From the NCBI GenBank assembly GCA_902806565.1, contig CADCXA010000015.1, positions 1-64,000 of the forward strand: 64,000 nt of DNA. The letters are read 5' to 3'. This DNA is from Hypoxylon rubiginosum. Lineage: Eukaryota > Ascomycota > Sordariomycetes > Xylariales > Hypoxylaceae. Shown here piece after piece: positions 49,445 to 59,190 of the stretch (position 1 is its first letter; each line of letters starts with the position of its first letter). The notes below the pieces were generated by a model. The model was not told the DNA's origin and did no database searches. It was given only the letters and a program-made list of their open reading frames with translations. Made by a program: the position numbers and the translations under genes.

Positions 49445-50491
49445 GTCTGAAGGAATACTTGCTTGCCGAATGTTTAATGTATTGTTTGGAGGATGTCATG
49501 TATGTATTCTGATTTAGTCTCTCTGTATTATTCGATACCCACTCATCTCATAGGTAAACTCAGCCGGGAGTATTATTCACTTCTTCCGGATCTGTCCGAT
49601 ATAGATGCCGATGAAAAGGTTGTCAGGTCGTACGCCAGGAAGACCACGACCCAGAAAGGAGAAAGATAATCCTCGTCGCTACATACCATCTATTGGAAGT
49701 TGATCGCGGAGTTTGATGAAGTTCGACTTGAAGTTTGATATCAAGAAGCTGTGCACGTCTCTCGGCACCCATCTCCAGGGAGGTCATACCCCAACTCATT
49801 GGGGCTCTCGTGTCTCCTTTTCACCCTTATGTCATGGTCCGTCTCCCCTACTTACTTCGCCCATCCCCATCCTATCTCCAACCTGCCGATGGCTTGTTCG
49901 CTTACTCTCCTAATGAACTTAGATAAAATCAAGGGTCGCGCCCTGTATCCGCTCACAAAGAGTCCCAAGGTATCGTATTAGTACCCCCTTCCCTCGCTGC
50001 CGGTCCTGCTTCTGCCGAAGGGGTACCACCGGACCGTACTGCCTACGAATGCCAAAGTCCTGGCCATCGCCACGGGGAGTCAAATTCCATAGCAGTAGCG
50101 GAATCAGTCGTCGCCGAAATAGCAACTCTCCCCATACTCCCTCAAGTCGCCATTAATCAAGAAGTAACGAAGAATTTGACGACACAATACAATTTATGCC
50201 CCTTTCAGATCTGTGAATTCGACAAGGAACGCCAGGGATATTATCCCATTTTTATAACGAGAGAATAACCCAAGATGCCAATTAGAGTAGTATAAAAGTG
50301 GTACGGCTTGCTACATGCTCCGATGATTCAGTCTAGATAGGTACCTCTCAATATCAACATGACTTGTTATGCCGCTCAAGAGCCATCATATCCTCTCTCG
50401 TTCAGTCTCTTCCGCAACTCAACACCAACCCCCTACTAACCTAAGATTCCTGTTCTTCGGATTCTGATTTCACGCTGTCTTGTCTCCATAA
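49445..50491. other. Intergenic, 1.0 kb, no gene seen
   Basis: Convergent interval between the monooxygenase and the EthD gene. Three overlapping frames at 49713-49981 are short and Pro/Ser/Leu-rich with no motif. No gene is called. Confidence 0.5.
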
Positions 50492-50872
50492 TCACATCTT
50501 ACGCTCCGTAATCTCAGTCTCCCCGAGCACCACGACCCTCACCCGTGTCCTATCAAAAAAGTTCTTCTCATCCTCCTCAATCCACTTCGCATTCTCTTCG
50601 ATGCACAAGGTATCATAAAATGCCTTCCACGTCTCCTCGGCCTCAAATATCATCTCCGCCAAGACATCATAATCAAAGTCTGTCTGCGACCCTACCAACA
50701 CGGTAGCGTTCTCGCCGTCGGTGCGCTGGATGTATCGCCGCGTGTGTGACTGCGGGAAATGCGCCCCCGCCATCTCCTGAATGTGAGACATGTGCCTCTC
50801 GTAGTGGCGCTTGAATTGTGCGGGAGAAACTCCTGGGAGGCGGTGCCCGACTATAAGGACTTTGAACGTCAT
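50492..50872 (-). CDS. EthD-domain protein
   Basis: 126 aa in one exon from the ATG at 50872. The pattern is that of the EthD family: an opening strand (TFKVLIVGHRLPGVSPAQFKRHYE) in which P-x-F-x-x-H/Y-E-x-x-H recurs. HMSHIQEMAG follows, then RRYIQR in the middle and a second half with DVLAEMIFEAEETWKAFYD. EthD proteins are small ferredoxin-like alpha/beta-barrel dimers. Fungal members serve as accessory enzymes (dehydration or decarboxylation steps) in aromatic polyketide pathways or are uncharacterised. The nearby FAD monooxygenase is a plausible partner, but no other pathway gene is seen. Confidence 0.85.
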   Translation of the reverse strand: MTFKVLIVGHRLPGVSPAQFKRHYERHMSHIQEMAGAHFPQSHTRRYIQRTDGENATVLVGSQTDFDYDVLAEMIFEAEETWKAFYDTLCIEENAKWIEEDEKNFFDRTRVRVVVLGETEITERKM

Positions 50873-51843
50873 TTTAAAAGCAAAAGTTGCTTCTGCTCCG
50901 ATCGGATTGGATATAAAGAGGTATCTAGGTCGACGCTGGAAGTTCTAAGTGGGTAGTTGTCGTGTAAGAGCCAAGAGTGAACCCCTGAGGAGAATTGATG
51001 GGTGTTGCTAATGAGGTTGCTTATTGTTCAAACGATTATAAAGAGCAGCTACCTGTGCTCTTTATATGCGTACCTGGGAGGTACGCAAGTACCAGGTAGG
51101 TACACATGCACTATGTTGCGAGAAAATGTCAGTGTCTTGGATATTTTAGCAATATCGAATCTTCCCGAATCTTCCAGCCGTTTCTGGAATATTCTATACC
51201 CAATAAACCTTATAAACCCCGAGATCTGACATGATATCAATTCCGCTAGGCAGAATCCTCCACGGTACTGACTCCTACCCCACTTATTCACATCATAGCG
51301 AGTCCTATCTGACAGTCACAAGACTCGCGAACGGGCTGCCCTGAGATATTACCACCGACCTGGGTTAAACTTGGAATCTTAATATTAAAATTCTTAGCTC
51401 CGGCATTCCCCCAGGCACAGTAACAGTCATCGCGAGACCTGCCAGCTAGTCGGGGAATCCTCATCGTCTTTAATCTGTAGGAATCCAGCCTACGAACCTA
51501 TCTACCTCCTAAGTAGGTAATACTATCTGGCAGTCCACCAAGAAGGCACCAACGAAACCTGCCAGTATCGCTTTGCCATCTCGTCCAACCATATAATACA
51601 TAGCGGTTTACGCTTCCAAAGTCATCCAATGAACCAATCTGCGGCATACAGGTGCCTAAATACCGGCTGCTCTACGCCATACACCCATGGATAAATGCAA
51701 GTAAGCCGATAGCTTCCTATTCAACGCCTACTCCCTTCGCCTATGCTATGAAATCAAGCGTAATATGTCTAGTTTAGGACTTCTATGCAGACTTCTATGG
51801 AGCCTTCACCTAACCATAGCATAATAGCTTGGACGTGGTAGGA
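50873..51843. other. Intergenic, about 1 kb, no gene seen
   Basis: Holds the promoter of the EthD gene and the 3' flank of the GH3 gene. An inverted GGGAGGTACGCAAGTACC structure lies near 51075-51092, and TACCTCCTAAGTAGGTA lies near 51504-51520. No credible frame. Confidence 0.5.
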
Positions 51844-54732
51844 CTACCATATCCCAGAAATTGGCAGATCCCTCGAACTCTGGCCAACCATAAACTTGTA
51901 CTTGCCCTCTGTAACCAAGTGCCAGTTCTGAGCTTCGACGTCCCAGTAACTCAGGTCTCGGCGTGTCAGGTTGAACGTGATCGTCTTAGTCTCCTCCTTC
52001 TCTAGCAGCAGCTTGTCAAACCCGCGCAGCACTTTTACTGGGAAGTCGACTGCGGAGACACCGGCTGGATAACCCAAGTACAACTGCGGCACGACTTTGC
52101 CCGCACTGCTGCCGGTATTTGTAACGTTAACAGACACTGTAACGTACGTTTCCCAGAGATCGGGGTTTCCACCCTCGTCACCCCCTGCACTGGAGAGAGG
52201 TTGTTTGGTGTTGTAGCCGTCGGGGTATGGATAGGGGTCGGTTACTATATCATCGACGGTGTCAAGGTAAGGATAAACGTATTTCTCGAGCTTACGGAAG
52301 CCGTCCGGGAAGAGCGCCTCCTCTTCGTCAGGAATGCTAGAGTCGTATTCGGGCGGGAATGCGAAATCCTTGGGCCGGGGCGAGGGAAGTTTGCTCTTCG
52401 CTTTGAGCTCGTTGACAACGAACTCGCTAAACTCGAAAGTGGTATAGCTTAACCCGAAGCCAAATTCGAACCGCGGGTCTACATTGTACTTGTCAAAGTA
52501 TCGATAGTCGACGTACAAGCCTTCTGCGAAATCCTGCTGCGGTACGACGCCATTTGGCAGATACATGATCTTAGCGCCGTCGCCGTAGTCGTCCAAGGTC
52601 TTGCCGATAGTCCAAGGCAGTTTTCCGCTAGGGTTGACATCGCCAAAGATCACATCTGCTAGCGCGTTGCCGCTCTCCTGGCCTGGTAGGTTTGCGAGAA
52701 GCACTGCCTTAACGTTGGGCAAATCAATCCACTTCTCCATCGTGACAGGGCCGACGGCATGAATTACGACAAGGACATCTCCATCGCCACCGTGGCATCC
52801 TTGCGCCACTTCAACTATCAGGTCGTCTCCCCCTTTCTGTAGGAAAAGGTCGGGCCGGTCGCCGTTGATGCCCTCCCAGGACTTGTAACCTTCCCCGGAG
52901 TCGGCGTTCGCAAAGACGATGCACAGCTGAGGGTCTTGTAGAATGGCGGGCTTCTTCGCAAACGGTGGCTTGTTTGTTAGGTACGTTGACACCTCCACGC
53001 CTTCGGTGTCTTCCCAGCTCTTGCTCAGTGCCTCTACGGGGGTGACGAGATAGGGAAACTCGACGGAACCGGATCCCCAACCCGAAGCCAACGTGCCCTG
53101 ATTACAGCCGCGGTCCGGACAATGATTAGGCCCTTCTCCGGGGCCAGCATCCTCGCCGAATATAGCGACGCGCAATGGACCGTCGTGCTTCACAGTCGTA
53201 TTCAGATGGGCGTTGGCGCCACGAGTCAGGGGCAGTAAACCTTCGTTCTTGAGCAGGATGGTGCCTTCGGCTGCGATCTGCCGTGCGATTGATGCATGAT
53301 CGCCCATGACGTTGATGTATTGGTTGACTGGGACTATTTCCTGGTCGGTAGGACTGCCGGGCGCGAATACGCCTTCAGGCTCGTCTGTCCAAGAGGAGAA
53401 ATTGGGTCCCTTGCGATCAAACTTGGTCTCATCGTCCTGACCCAGCTGGTACCACGCCGCGACGATTCGGGTCACCATGTCGTTTAATCTGTTGAGCGGT
53501 ACCGAGCCGTTGAGGATAGACCTCGTAAGTTCAGAACCCCATAGCGACTTGCCGTCCTCCCAGAATAGCCCATCACCAGGCATCGTCATGTCGAGGCCAG
53601 CCAGCGCGCTCGCCACACCACTCCTCTGAGCAAGCCAGTCGCTCATCACGAACCCCTGGAAACCCATCTCGTCTCGTAGGAGGCCGTTCAGCAGCTTCGA
53701 ATTGCCGCACGCGTACGAGTTGTTAATCATGTTGTAACTGCACATGACGCTGGCAACACCGACTTTGACGGCGTCCCCGAACGGCCACAAGTATAACTCG
53801 TGCATTGTCCGGTCGTCTATGTTGGCGCTTAGCGCGTTAGGGAGGCCCCACTCCCACGGTTGGCGAAAGTGCTCTTGTTCGTTCGCGACGAGGTGCTTAA
53901 TGGTAGCCATCACGCCTTCTTCTTGGATTCCCTTGATCGACTCGGCCGCGGCGATGCCTTGTAGGTAAGGATCCGCCCCGAACCCTTCCCAGTTCCGTCC
54001 GCCTGCAGGCATGCGGCCCAACGGACCGATACAGGGACCCAGGATCACGTTGACTCCCTTCTTCCTAGCCTCTATCGCGTGGACGTTGCCCCACTGATAC
54101 ATTAACTCCTTGTTCCACGTCGCACCAACCGTCACGCCTGCCGGAAGCGCTGTAGAATTATCTGCAAACCGAATGCCCAAGGGTCCATCTTGGAGCGACA
54201 GGGCAGGGAATCCGACATTGACCGCAGGGCCAGTGTTTCCTACCGCCGGTCCCATCTTCCACCCTGTCCCCGTTGTTATGTTCACCTTTTCCGGTAATGT
54301 CATCTTGGCTACCATCTCACTCGCCTTTCGATAGCTATCGGCCCAGCTTTGCGCCGTTCCTCCTTTCGGCGTGGGATACCAAGGCGGTGATAGGCCGTCC
54401 GGCGGCGATTGTTTGTATTTCTTGAATGCGAAGAAACCGCCCGCTCCAAGGGCCAGCCATACCAGAGCAAGTATGCCTATGCAACCGACGATGCATTTAG
54501 TTGAGCGGCCGGCGAGACATCCGCACGATTTCCGCAGCCAGCGGTTTCGGGGTTGGGTCGAGAAGGCGGTCGCAGATGGTTTGGAGGACGTGAGAGGATC
54601 GGACTGGAGAAATTCGGTCGCGTCAAGATCGGAACCGAAGTCGGACGACTCGCGAGCATCGTAAGAGCGGCGAAAACGTTCCTCCTCCTGTTCGTAACTT
54701 GGACTTAACAATTGCTCCTTGTTCGAGTCCAT
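51844..54732 (-). CDS. Membrane-anchored GH3 beta-glucosidase (BglE type)
   Basis: One exon, 962 aa, start at 54732. A long cytosolic N-terminus rich in Ser/Glu (1-79) is followed by a single hydrophobic span at about 81-103, giving a type II membrane protein with the catalytic part outside. The GH3 (beta/alpha)8 domain follows, with LQDGPLGIRFAD, the GKHxxxxE-type segment IKHLVANEQEHFRQ and MSDWLAQRSG, whose Asp365 is the catalytic nucleophile. Next come the GH3 C-terminal alpha/beta sandwich (VALFGEDAGP-like, LLANLPGQESGNALADV) and a fibronectin III-like domain (FEFGFGLSYTTFEF; C-terminal SYWD). GH3 enzymes of this architecture hydrolyse terminal beta-glucosides at the cell surface. The length is normal and no lesion is seen. 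Confidence 0.95.
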   Translation of the reverse strand: MDSNKEQLLSPSYEQEEERFRRSYDARESSDFGSDLDATEFLQSDPLTSSKPSATAFSTQPRNRWLRKSCGCLAGRSTKCIVGCIGILALVWLALGAGGFFAFKKYKQSPPDGLSPPWYPTPKGGTAQSWADSYRKASEMVAKMTLPEKVNITTGTGWKMGPAVGNTGPAVNVGFPALSLQDGPLGIRFADNSTALPAGVTVGATWNKELMYQWGNVHAIEARKKGVNVILGPCIGPLGRMPAGGRNWEGFGADPYLQGIAAAESIKGIQEEGVMATIKHLVANEQEHFRQPWEWGLPNALSANIDDRTMHELYLWPFGDAVKVGVASVMCSYNMINNSYACGNSKLLNGLLRDEMGFQGFVMSDWLAQRSGVASALAGLDMTMPGDGLFWEDGKSLWGSELTRSILNGSVPLNRLNDMVTRIVAAWYQLGQDDETKFDRKGPNFSSWTDEPEGVFAPGSPTDQEIVPVNQYINVMGDHASIARQIAAEGTILLKNEGLLPLTRGANAHLNTTVKHDGPLRVAIFGEDAGPGEGPNHCPDRGCNQGTLASGWGSGSVEFPYLVTPVEALSKSWEDTEGVEVSTYLTNKPPFAKKPAILQDPQLCIVFANADSGEGYKSWEGINGDRPDLFLQKGGDDLIVEVAQGCHGGDGDVLVVIHAVGPVTMEKWIDLPNVKAVLLANLPGQESGNALADVIFGDVNPSGKLPWTIGKTLDDYGDGAKIMYLPNGVVPQQDFAEGLYVDYRYFDKYNVDPRFEFGFGLSYTTFEFSEFVVNELKAKSKLPSPRPKDFAFPPEYDSSIPDEEEALFPDGFRKLEKYVYPYLDTVDDIVTDPYPYPDGYNTKQPLSSAGGDEGGNPDLWETYVTVSVNVTNTGSSAGKVVPQLYLGYPAGVSAVDFPVKVLRGFDKLLLEKEETKTITFNLTRRDLSYWDVEAQNWHLVTEGKYKFMVGQSSRDLPISGIW

Positions 54733-55497
54733 CGTCGCGTGTAGGCGGAGACCCGTCGCGCACGAGCGAGCGTGATCTCAGGTAGGAAGTTGTTTATTCA
54801 ATTATGGTACTTCAACTAACGAGCGGTGAGGAAAAGAGGCAGTTTGAAGCAAAGGCGAATGAAGATGTCAATCCTTCCACGATGCGTCGAATTTTCTATC
54901 CCCTACTGGAGAGACAAATCTCTACGTTGCGCGTGTCGTCAGCAAACGAGGAAGCGGCGGAACAAGACCTTTACCTCGTCCTTCTAAAGTGTATGTATTA
55001 TGATTAAGGAGGTCTCCCCTGAAAACAATGACATGGAAAGTAAACACGTCGGACACGATTTTCTTTTATCTAACCCGTCTAGTCACCTCCATGGAAGGTA
55101 TTGTCAATTATTGAAACTCAGCCAATGTCGCCTCCGACATGGGAACTGTTACATGAAACCTGGGGATCATCTTGGCAGCCAAATCCCGAGCTCCCGATGG
55201 ATGTTTTGACGACTTACACAGTGCGCATCCTACCAATAAACCTCTCTTCTCACCAATAATCATACTACGGGCACTGTACCTGTCAAGCTCATTAGCTACG
55301 GCGCATAGCTCCGGTACGGCTCCGGTACACAACTCCAGTTCACAGCTCACACACACGTGGTTTGTGTTCACCAAAATACCGTTCTTATTGGCATAAGCTA
55401 GATGGTATCTTGTTGAAATAATCTTCCCGTGGGTCATGTTCTAACTGTACCACTGCAGCTTCTCGTACTGCCACGTAAGCAGTGCATATCTTGTCCC
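54733..55497. other. Intergenic, 0.77 kb, no gene seen
   Basis: Promoter side of the GH3 gene and 3' side of the DLH/SnoaL gene. Small frames on both strands lack motifs. A CTCCGGTACGGCTCCGGTAC duplication lies at 55309-55328. Confidence 0.5.
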
Positions 55498-56845
55498 TCA
55501 ACCTGTTTTCCTATACAGGTATTGAAGCATTGCGTTTGACTCCACTGAGCTTTGGTTGGCAAGCTTACGCGCGCTCTCTACACCAGCAACGGGAAGACGA
55601 TATTCGAAGCTACTCTTCGCTCCCGGCTCTCCAGCAACGTCAAAAGGAAATGGGAGGTAGTCGGGAAGCAAACCCAATTGTCGCAGCAGCGTTGCTTGAT
55701 CCCAGCTGATATGTTCATGGTAGAGACGGTCGCCGCGTATGTTGACCACGCTCGTGAAAGGGACACTAATGTATCGTCCAGTAGGTGGGATACCAGGTGC
55801 CCTATAGATACAGACATAGTTGAGCTTTCTATCACGTGGAAGAGGATACGAAAGGGGGAGCGAAAGGATGCGCGTCGGCATAGTACCTACAGCCAGTCAA
55901 TCATACGATCGTGAGTCGCCTTAAACAAAAACTCGTCAACGACACGATCGATCCCTACAGTGCGGCTCACCAGCTCGAGTTCAGTATCAGGTGGGTTGCT
56001 GAAAATGAAATGGTCCCTATAAAACTCGGTTAGGGCCCGTCGCCCTATTCCCCCAGTCAGCGTCGGCACGTGGTTCACATAGGGCTCCTCGACCATGGTC
56101 GCCATCGTCTCCTCGACGGATCGTGCTTCAAACTCCCAATACGTGTGCTCGTCCCAGACCTTCTCTAGGTCAAAGTACGGCCCGCCGACGAGTGGCTTCA
56201 AGAACGATAGCGTTCTCGTGTGAGCCACCGAGGCCGATGGGGGGTGGTAATCGTCGTGCGCCGGTATGGCAAAGAAGGGTCTCGCATTCGCGTAGTAGTG
56301 ACGCTTTATAGCAACTCCTTCATCAATGTTTTGTTCTTCTGGGCTCCTAGCTCCGGGTACGTGCGCTAACAGCGGCAATTCACTGCCCGTGTTACTCGCT
56401 AACGACACGCCATAGAACACCACCGCACAGATCTCGGGGCAAGCCTTGATGGCCTCTAATACGCCAGGTTCTACAACAGCTGCATAGACTTTTCGCAATT
56501 TTTCAGTTAGTCAAGCCATGACAGCGTCGTACATAAATAGATTTCCGCCCACTCACTGATAACACCAATTTTATCCTTTTGATCGCAGGATGGCAGTTTT
56601 GACAGTTCGGAGAGCGCTAAGCGCAGGTCTTCGGGTGTCAAATCTCCTTCGGGCTTTGCGAGCCTTAGCTGTGCAACGGCGAAGCCCTCCTCGGTCCATT
56701 TGTATAGGGGTGGCGGATCTAGGGTCTTATCATGTTTGCGTAGATCAAGGTCTGCATCGACCAGAAGAAGCAACCCCGGACCGTGACCCCGTCTCGAGAG
56801 AGGGACTGCGGTTGTCAATTTTAAATCCGCGCCGACTTGTGCCAT
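55498..56845 (-). CDS. Dienelactone-hydrolase-like / SnoaL-like fusion protein
   Basis: Three exons: 56557-56845, 55891-56479 and 55498-55801, with introns of 77 and 89 bp; 1182 nt give 393 aa. Residues about 1-200 resemble the DLH alpha/beta fold (GPGLLLLVDADLDL; ICAVVFYGVSLA). The usual GxCxGG nucleophile motif is not visible, so this half is probably inactive or altered. Residues about 205-390 are an NTF2/SnoaL-type domain with the pattern ATMVEEPYVNHVPTLTGG, FYRDHFIFSNPPDTELELVS, a DE-F-F-x-THDRMIDW segment and SWDQATLLRQLGLLP. Splicing of intron 2 restores DWLAPGIPPTG across the junction, which strongly supports the model. Fungal proteins of this fusion type are common but uncharacterised; a cytosolic enzyme is likely. 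Confidence 0.88.
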
Positions 56846-57653
56846 ACTTAAGTATTAGGTGAGTTGCTATGCTCATGTCCAGCCGCCGTATCTCGTATGG
56901 TCAGGCCACGTCGTATTATGGCTGCGATATACCAACTACGTATAGACTATACTTTTACATAGAATGGCCTGCATAGTAAGCTATCAAGCGGGGTTGACGA
57001 CAAGTCTATAGCTTATCGTCAATATGTGATACGTCGACATCCCCAATTCAGATGCTTGACCGATGTGCATACCACTTTACCAGGCAGGTAGCCTAGACCT
57101 GATATTCCACAGCGGTCAAAATGTCGCTAAAATGTTCCAAGATTGTTACTCAAGTGATCTAATTGAGGTGCAACGTTTACTTTGTCAGGTCTTGTCTCGA
57201 TCCTGCTTGCGAAAATGCTACGGTTAGGCCTGGGATAGGCTATTAGACAGTTAACAGCAAATCGCGACGGTTGCTCTATTACCAGGTGCTTACCCGTCCA
57301 ATCTAACTGGATAGCGCCTTACACGAGTGCGTAACACGAGACCAATAGACAGCCGTTCGTTTATAGCAATGGGCTGTCACTATATTCAGCCCCTTTATCC
57401 CATATAAACTAGGTATGTACAGTGCCTGGGTCTATTAGCATTTCACGCAGGGCGTAAAAACAGATATACCACACGGACGAAAGCCTATCGCCGACTTGCG
57501 AATGTACAGGTCGTAGGCTGACCCAATAGTCAACTCCTATTGTCTAAAGGGCCCATGAGGAAGACGCTCGCTTGTTTTGGGAGCTACCATACAGAACAGG
57601 ATATTATACACCGTATCCAAAAAGGGCCACCGGCAAGAATCGAGCAAAGTATT
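56846..57653. other. Intergenic, 0.8 kb, no gene seen
   Basis: Between two minus-strand genes. No landmark apart from a short TATAGACTATAC near 56941. A 128-codon frame at its right edge is antisense to the next gene and is not a gene. Confidence 0.5.
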
Positions 57654-59190
57654 TCATACCGTCTCGATATAACGCTTCAACTCCCAATCCGTCACGGCCT
57701 CGTCCCAAAGTTGTATCTCGTTCTCTCTGGTGCCACCAAAATGATCTACAAAATCGTCGCCAAAGACCTCGCGAGCAATACTATCTTTGCTCATAAACTT
57801 AGCCGTAGCCTCCTTGAGGCTTCTAGCCAGGCGAGCACCTTTGTCAGCGTTGTCCCCTACATCTTGCCCCTTGCCCAGCGGCGGGATGGGAATTTCGAGC
57901 TTCTTCTCGACACCTCGCCAGCCTAGGGCAAGGATAGCAGACATTACAAAGTAGGGGTTCGCATCGGCACCAGGCACTCGCACCTCAAATCGCGTCGCTC
58001 CGGGTTTCGAAGTTGGCGGCGCAATTAGACGAACGGATGCGGCGCGGTGCTCTAGACCCCACGAGACCGTCACGGGGGCCCAGAAGTTCTCGACCAACCG
58101 CTTGTAGCTATTTATAGTAGGCGCAAGCATCGGCATGACGTCAGGTAGGCCTTCCAGAATACCTGCGAGAAAATGCCGTCCGAGGTCGCTCAGGTGTTCG
58201 ATATCGGGATACGGAGCATTCTCGTCCTTCTGCTCACGATATAGTAGGTTCTTGCCGTCCTTGTCGACAACAGATACATGGGTATGCCCACTGTTCCCCG
58301 GCAAGCCGTGCTTAGGCTTTGCCATGAAGCAGGGAGTGATGCCGTAACCGCACGCAACCGACCTGACGACGTATTTGAATAGAGACGCTCGGTCGGCCAT
58401 CTCGGATATTTGACCAAATTCCAATGCCGCTTCGTAGACTCCAGGCCCGCTCTCCGTGTGCCACCCTTCCAGATCGCATTTAAACTTAGCGCATACGTCG
58501 TACACCTCGTGGTAGTACGACTTATTCAGCGTCGGCCGCGTCACGCTATAACCAAACATGCCCTCCGTCAGGGGCGGTAGCGCGTGCGGGGGGTTGGCGT
58601 TGAGATACGAAGTCACGGACGGAGAAGGGGAGTCGGTGGTAGCAGACGTGGAGGAATTCGGTATTTTGAATTGGAAGAACTCGAGCTCGGCTGTATGGGT
58701 TTCGGCACCGTCAATATAAGGTATCATGAATCGCGTAGAGACGAAGGGAGAAAGATGGTAACAAACCTCCTGCCATGGCATTGTAACCCTTCTTCTCCAG
58801 CTTCTCAACGGTAGTCCTGAGCAAGCCACGCGGATCGGCGCACACGGGTTTCGAGTCGTCGTCGAAAAAGCTGACGAGGAAGAAAGGGATGTTGCCTTCC
58901 CAAGGAATGCGACGGAAACTGTTCAGGTCGGGCACGGCGATCAAGTCGCGATATCCATTCTGCTTGTTACTGATCTTGAGCTCCTTTTCGTAGAGCTTAT
59001 CGTGCATGTCCCAACCGAAGATGACGCTACAGAAGCCGAAACCTTCCTTGGCTACCGAGAGGAACTTCTTCTTGGAGACGAGTTTCCCTCGGAGCATTCC
59101 ATCGACATCCACACCTGCCAGCTTGACTTTGGTATCATCCTTAAGGAGATCTGGTAGATCGTTGACTGTGATGGGACCTGTCAGAGCCAT
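57654..59190 (-). CDS. Glutamine-synthetase-like ligase (GS/FluG C-terminal type)
   Basis: Two exons, 58767-59190 and 57654-58690, separated by a 76-bp intron with donor GTTTGT and acceptor ATACAG; 1461 nt give 486 aa. The junction recreates AGAELEFFQF (about 140-149), the metal-binding Glu motif of glutamine synthetases. Further landmarks are ESGPGVYEAAL (about 225), GNSGHTHVSV (about 270-280), TINSYKRL and RVPGADANPYFVMSA (about 376). The beta-grasp N-terminus (VKLAGVDVDGMLRGKLV) is typical. At about 480 aa it is much longer than the cytosolic fungal glutamine synthetase (about 360). It belongs with GS-like gamma-glutamyl-amine ligases or the C-terminal half of FluG. No amidohydrolase domain is attached, so it is not full FluG. 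The substrate is unknown. Confidence 0.92.
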
